A DNA stretch of 64,000 nucleotides from Saxidomus purpurata (lineage: Eukaryota; Mollusca; Bivalvia; Venerida; Veneridae), in contig JAFMSR010000005.1 in assembly GCA_022818135.1 (NCBI GenBank), positions 30,355,600-30,419,599 on the forward strand. The letters run 5' to 3'. The position numbers and the translations under genes were made by a program. The notes beneath the pieces are model-generated. The model saw only the letters and a list, made by a program, of their open reading frames with translations, was not told where the DNA came from and did not search any database. Each line of letters begins with the position of its first letter. Position 1 is the first letter of the stretch. This document shows positions 58,540-64,000 of the stretch, in pieces.

Positions 58540-58681
58540 TTCATCATTGTCATCATCAAGATCTGTACTTTCATCTTGATTTCATCCTCATCTTCTATGT
58601 TCTCCCAATCATCATCATCATCATATTCATTATCATCATCATCATCATCATCACCACCAACCACCATCATCTTCATCATTT
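58540..58681. repeat. (ATC)n microsatellite, imperfect
   Basis: ATC/TCA trinucleotides dominate, with a near-pure stretch at 58606-58652. Poly-Asp and poly-Ser/Ile open frames here are artefacts of the repeat. Confidence 0.9.
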
Positions 58682-59385
58682 GCATAATTTAAACTGTTTG
58701 TTGTGGAAAAAAAGAACACTGTAAAGGAAGATACTGTTTTGTTAATCCAGTTACCTATCAATTTCCAGCCATAAATTAAGTGACCAAGTATCCAAATGTT
58801 GTAAAATGATACATGCGGATTTGTCATGCTGAGAGTTTTCATTATATATCAGTTACATCCATCTATGTTAACATTAACTTAACCTGTTGATGATCATGAT
58901 GATAGGGGACTGTTCAGCTTGTCACTGATATTCTTATCATATAATCAACCACTGTGGATATACTGAAGCAGAAGGTAAGTTACCTAGTGGATAACATTTG
59001 GTATGCATATAGATTTCAGATGCATGCTCGTGTATGCTTTTTTCCAAGCTTTTGATTTGATCAGGATTGGAACCCTTTCGACGAACTTTCTGTTTCTTAC
59101 TATATAGCGTAGCATTGTGAACAAATGCGCAAAGGTGATAATGCGGTCAGTTTGTAGAATGGACATGGCTGCTGACTATAATATGTGGTGATTCGTCTTC
59201 ATCAGGAGATCTATGTTTCACTTTAGAATCCTTGTACTAATATAATTAAAGTAACTGTAGAAATTTTATGACATCATATTCACATACTCATGCATTTTTT
59301 TCATTAAACTCCAGGGTGTTATGTTGGTCAGCCATCTATTAGTGCAGGCCTGGCTGAGTAGAGGGATAATGTTCATGTCATTATG

Positions 59386-59517
59386 CATTATGATGATACT
59401 GATGATGATAATTGTGATGATGATGATGATGATGGTGTGGTGGTGGTGGTGGTGATGGTGGTGATGATTGTGATAATGACGATGTTGATGATGATAAGAG
59501 TGATGATGATGAGTAGA
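59386..59517. repeat. (GAT/GGT)n microsatellite
   Basis: Imperfect GAT repeats with a GTGGTGGTGG core, on the opposite phase to the 58.6-kb ATC tract. Confidence 0.9.
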
Positions 59518-61466
59518 AGAAATATATGTAGAATTTTAGCTCATATTTTCAGTTGGAGGTTAAAACATAATTGAAGTAAAAGTTAAATGTAGCATCCTGT
59601 CTGATAGTTTCACTTTAGTGAAGCTTGGACACAAACAGTTGAAGTCAACCATTTTGGTATGAGGAAAATCAAGATTTAACGGTTTGATGTGAGTGGTAAT
59701 TTGAATTTCAAATCAAGATTAGCTGATACTGGACAAACCATGACAAAAGCTAAAAGTGGGTGACAATGTATACGAGAGAGCATGAATATGGTCACTTGAT
59801 GCCTGAACTTGACAGTACTCTAAGCTGAATGGGGCTAATTTTCAGCTTAATGGATTTCTAAATGACCTGCTGTATACTTTAATGGGAGAGGTAATTAATT
59901 CTGACTGATTGCTCTGAACTAAGGTCAGTGGTGCAGAATTAAAGCATTTGTAATGATGAAGTGCAGGAGATGGTGGGGATCTGATTTGAAATCCTGATGT
60001 CTTCATGTGTATAACACAGGGACCCTAGGGTAGGCTTTCACTAAATGACAGACCGCTGAAATTTGATCTCGCCTGCTCTGTCATCCATTAATACATTGTC
60101 ATTTCTAATAAAGGCCGGGAGATTTATGATCAGTGCAAACCATGAGCAAGCATTCGTACGTATTTTTCTACTGTGACATTTGTCCATCTTGAGAGTCCTT
60201 GGCTTGACTGACAAGTAAAAAGAATCCTTATAATGTTGTGTTCTGATTTTGTCTTCTTGATATTGGTATCTGGCTCATAGAATAACAGTGAATAGTATAA
60301 GGCAAAATGTTGATGATAAAATTAACAGTGATTTACAGGTCTTTCTCCTGGAAGATTCTTGCTTTGTGCTTAGATAATTCCTGGTCATATCACATTATAC
60401 AAACTATAAAATTTGTTATCAGGAATGTTATACTTATAGAGTGTACGCTATAAAAGCCTGTTTGATTTAGTATGTCTTGGTATCCACAACCAGTTAATTC
60501 AGAAATAATTTAGGTTTCTCTAGTTGTCATTGTTAAATTTTATACTGTATTGTTTAAACTTGAACATCAGGTAGTTACATTAGCCCGAGATATGACAGGC
60601 TTGTCCAGATCAGGGTACAGAATTCCTTTAGAAAAAGATAAGTAACTTCATTACTTTAAGTATTTACCTGGCCCTTATTCATTTGCAACAATGCACATGT
60701 TTTTGAACACTCATGAATACAATATCATTTTGTTATAGCAATTTAAAAGGAACTCGGTTTGATGTACGGTAATATCACCATTCTTTGGCTATATGTTTCA
60801 TCCATGCCAGTATATACCAGCGTACACCAGGGTATTCGTTTCATATAGCCAGACGATGATGTACAGCGCATTATCAGCAAAGTAGTCTTGATATACTGGC
60901 GTATGCCTGGTGTATACCGGATATATGCAGGTGTGAATGACATGTATTGCCCCTAACATTTGGACACCCAGTATAAGTTTAGGGTTTCACATGGAATACT
61001 AATGACTGCAATGTAAAAACTAAAGCAAAGTATAACCAAATTTTCACTGTTGAGCCATCATGCATAAATCAAAAGCATAGTTATTTTAGTACACCATATG
61101 AAACCACTGTGACCATAAAAGTGACTCTGTTCATTATTTTACTTTACAAAAAGCAAATACCCCCCATTCAGATAGCGGTGTAGAGGTCACAGTGTGGGAG
61201 GATGACTCCGAGATTGTTTATGTCTCAGGGAGTCACCTTTCTTGGTCCTTTCAGATAACAGGAATGATTTTGTAGGGTATTATCAGATAATGATTTGGAC
61301 TGGTAGTTTTGAGTTACTTTGTTTAATCTTGTCGACTGTTCTGTGTTTTGGGTCAGCTCTTCATTCAGAAAATACAAATCCTGTTTTCTTGCCAATAGCA
61401 GGAAAGCTGGGGTCAATGCATAATCTTGTGACATCAGAAATTATTTGGAAGTCCTTTGTGGTGATG
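59518..61466. other. Non-coding sequence with a small palindromic cluster
   Basis: No gene is recognised. At about 60808-60932, CCAGTATATACCAG / GTACACCAGG and their inverted forms (ATATACTGGCGTATGCCTGG, GTGTATACCGG) recur, likely an old inverted-repeat element. Confidence 0.35.
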
Positions 61467-61676
61467 AGTTGATGGAGTGGCTGATTGTATCCTCTAATTG
61501 ATTGAGGGTCATGGGTTTGAGTCCTGCTACCAACTGTGTCTCTTTATGTGAGACAGTTGGCAGTTTCTTATGTAGGATAGAGTGTTTTACACTTATGATG
61601 TTAGGTGCAGTCTGCCCACCTGTAAAATTAATTGAAATACGCTTGAATGGGCGTTAAACCCTAAGAAAGGAAACAA
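61467..61676 (+). repeat. tRNA-derived SINE with mollusc-type tail
   Basis: A B-box-like GGGTTTGAGTCCTGC at about 61513 is followed by a body with CTGCCCACCTGTAAAATTAA and the tail GGGCGTTAAACCCTAAGAAA. That tail is the usual 3' end of many molluscan SINEs (GGCGTTAAACCC). Confidence 0.65.
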
Positions 61677-61725
61677 AGTCCTGTGTTTAATAGTCGTATT
61701 TTTTAGATAAGTCCAGCTTAGCTTA

Positions 61726-62924
61726 TGCCATGGTGGTTTGTCTGTCCTCCGTTGATCTTCTGTCTGTAAACTTTCCTTGATAACGCTCTACAGGTCGCAG
61801 TATTCATTTGACTTTGACGAAACTTGCTGATAAGGATCCCTGCAACTTGTAGATGTTCCCTATTGTCTTTGGTGTCAGTGAGTCAAGGGTCAAGGTCACA
61901 TTGACCTCTGATAGCAAGCCTTGATAACACTCCACAGGTCACAATTTTCATTTAACTTTCATCAAACTTGCTCAGAAGATTCTCTACAACATATAGATAT
62001 CCATATTGTTTTCAGGGTCAGTTTGTCAGAGGTAAAGGTCACCGTGATCTCCATTACATTTTCCTTGATAATACTCAACGGGTCACAGTTTTCTTTCAGC
62101 TTTATTCAAAATTGCTCAGAAGGTTTCCTGTAACATGTAGATGTTTTCTATTGATTTTGAGGTCAAAGGTCAAGGTCACAGTGACCTCCGTTAGATTTTC
62201 CTTGATAACACTCTACGGGTCACAGTTTTCTTTCAACTTTCATCAAACTTGCTCAGAAGGTTCCCTGTAACATTTATATGTTCCGTCTTGATTTTGGGGC
62301 TAGGGGGTCAAATGTCAAGGTCACAGTGACTTCCGTAAGATTTTCCTTGATAACACTCTCCAGTCACAGTTTTCTTTCCACTTTCATCAAACTTCCTCAG
62401 AAGGTTCCCTGTAACATTTGTATGTTCCGTGTTGATTTTGGGGTCAGTGAGTCAAAGGTCAAGGTCACAGTGACTTCCATTAGATTTTCCTTGATAACGC
62501 TCTGTGGGTCACAGTTTTCTTTCCACTTTCATCAAACTTGCTCAGAAGGTTCCCTGTAACATTTGTATGTTCTGTGTTGATTTTGGGGTCAGTGAGTCAA
62601 AGGTCAAGGTCACAGTGACTTCCATTAGATTTTCCTTGATAACGCTCTATGGGTCACAGTTTTCTTTCAACTTTCATCAAACTTGCTCAGAATGTTCCAT
62701 GTAAGATGTAGATGATCAATATCAATTTTTGGGTAATAGGGTCAAAGGATAAGGTCACAGTGACCCGAACTTTGAAAATATTTTCTGCTGAGATCTATTT
62801 GACCCACAGTCCTCAAACTTCATAGGATGATTGGTCTTACTGTCTTACTGAGTACATATTCCCTATTGTTTTTGGGGTCAGTGGTTCACAGGTCAAGGTC
62901 AAAGTGACCTGAACTTTAAAAATT
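61726..62924 (+). mobile_element. Tandem-repeat element (Helitron-like core), family F
   Basis: The head-like CTTAGCTTATGCCATGGTGG then TGTCTGTCCTCCGTTG is followed by about seven units of roughly 143 bp with CTTGATAACACTCTACGGGT, TTTCATCAAACTTGCTCAGA and GGTCAAGGTCACAGTGAC. The 3' end runs into a homopolymer block, so the terminal hairpin cannot be examined. Classification rests on resemblance of head and core to families B and D. Confidence 0.5.
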
Positions 62925-62983
62925 TTTTTACCCAAAATTTTAAAATTTTTACCACCCAAAAACCCCCAAACCCCAAAAAATAA

Positions 62984-63042
<59 letters not shown>

Positions 63043-63068
63043 AAAAAAAAAAAAAAAAAAAAAAAAAA

Positions 63069-63108
<40 letters not shown>

Positions 63109-63136
63109 ATTTTAAATTTTTTTATTTTTTTATATT

Positions 63137-63190
<54 letters not shown>

Positions 63191-63198
63191 ATTTTTTA

Positions 63199-63235
<37 letters not shown>

Positions 63236-63239
63236 ATTT

Positions 63240-63287
<48 letters not shown>

Positions 63288-63340
63288 ATTTTTTTTTTAT
63301 TTTTTAAAAAAAAAAAAAAAATAAAAAAAAATTTATTAAA

Positions 63341-63383
<43 letters not shown>

Positions 63384-63447
63384 ATTTTTTTTTTTTTCTT
63401 TTTTTTAAAAATTTTAAAAAAATTTTTTTATTTTTTATTTTTTTTTT

Positions 63448-63539
<92 letters not shown>

Positions 63540-63543
63540 TTTT

Positions 63544-63581
<38 letters not shown>

Positions 63582-63885
63582 GGGAAAAATCAATGAAAAC
63601 CCATTTTAATTCTACATTTAGACTTTAATTGAATGTAAAAAAAATTTCCCCCCCAAAAAAAAAAAAAAAAACTGTAAAAAAAACCTCCCCCCCCAACTAC
63701 GCAACGCGGGCCCTAACGAATTCCATTCCATTGCAATACCATATTTGTAAAATTTTTTTTGCCCCAAAATAAATTAATAAAAAAATTTCCCCCCCCCCCC
63801 CCCCCCCGGGGGGAAAATATAATCCAAAAAAAAAAAAAAAAAAAAACCCCCCCCCCCCCCCCAAAAAAAAAAAAAAAAAAATCAC
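62925..63885. repeat. Second homopolymer block, probable assembly artefact
   Basis: About 960 bp of A and T runs with a few C/G runs breaks the family F array; recognisable AAGGTCAAAGTACC sequence returns at 63894. It resembles the block at 43.88-44.26 kb. Confidence 0.7.
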
Positions 63886-64000
63886 CAATGTTTCAAGGTC
63901 AAAGTACCTTATCACAACCCCCCCCTATTTAGACCCGGTGTAAATTATATTTGCAAAATTTTTTGCACTCAATATCTTGATATCTATGAAATAGCCAGGT

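Noticed and set aside
58437..58724. Frames rich in His, Ile, Asp or Ser
   Set aside because: They are readings of an ATC microsatellite.

Overview
The window is eukaryotic nuclear DNA from a mollusc, most likely a bivalve (clam-like). The evidence is short exons with GT-AG introns, AT-rich introns, and many repeat types familiar from bivalve genomes: Helitron-like elements with minisatellite cores and GTCCGTCGTCCGTC heads, tRNA-derived SINEs and CR1/Jockey-type LINEs. The species cannot be fixed from the sequence alone.

Three genes can be rebuilt exon by exon. PEX13, the SH3-domain peroxisomal import docking protein, is on + (348-7481; 4 coding exons, 454 aa). A LINE with a long open frame lies in its second intron. 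RPS7, small-subunit ribosomal protein eS7, is on - (coding 20870-14335, 190 aa, plus a noncoding first exon near 22937 that starts with an oligopyrimidine tract). RNASEH1 is on + (23229-35228; 8 exons, 349 aa) and has two in-frame N-terminal ATGs, which would suit mitochondrial and nuclear forms. RPS7 and RNASEH1 are head to head with about 290 bp between the presumed RPS7 cap site and the RNASEH1 ATG. A possible first coding exon of another divergent gene lies at 37-81 on -, back to back with PEX13.

The most notable find is in the last intron of RPS7. On the RPS7 sense strand there are five C/D-box snoRNA-like units (about 14835-14906, 15601-15670, 16039-16106, 16338-16405, 16791-16858). Each has a C box, a D box, a D' box and an antisense element against the 5' end of 18S rRNA. 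The predicted target is the adenosine methylated under SNORD27 (U27) guidance in vertebrates. Two copies sit in a 0.3-kb tandem duplication.

The rest is mostly repeats. From 7.9 to 14.2 kb and again at 28-29.2, 32.5-33.4 and 61.7-62.9 kb are elements with subterminal inverted repeats, tandem-repeat cores and 3' hairpins, some nested in each other. From 37.3 to 42.9 kb, just downstream of RNASEH1, is a 5.6-kb satellite of 33-bp units (11 codons, so long repetitive open frames appear on both strands without evidence of coding). A decayed second LINE lies at 44.5-46.5 kb. From 46.5 to 61.7 kb there is only intergenic or intronic sequence with MITEs, SINEs and microsatellites; no gene is recognised, only one weak exon candidate at 56.9 kb. 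Two blocks of alternating A/T/C homopolymers (43.88-44.26 and 62.92-63.88 kb) look like sequencing or assembly artefacts.
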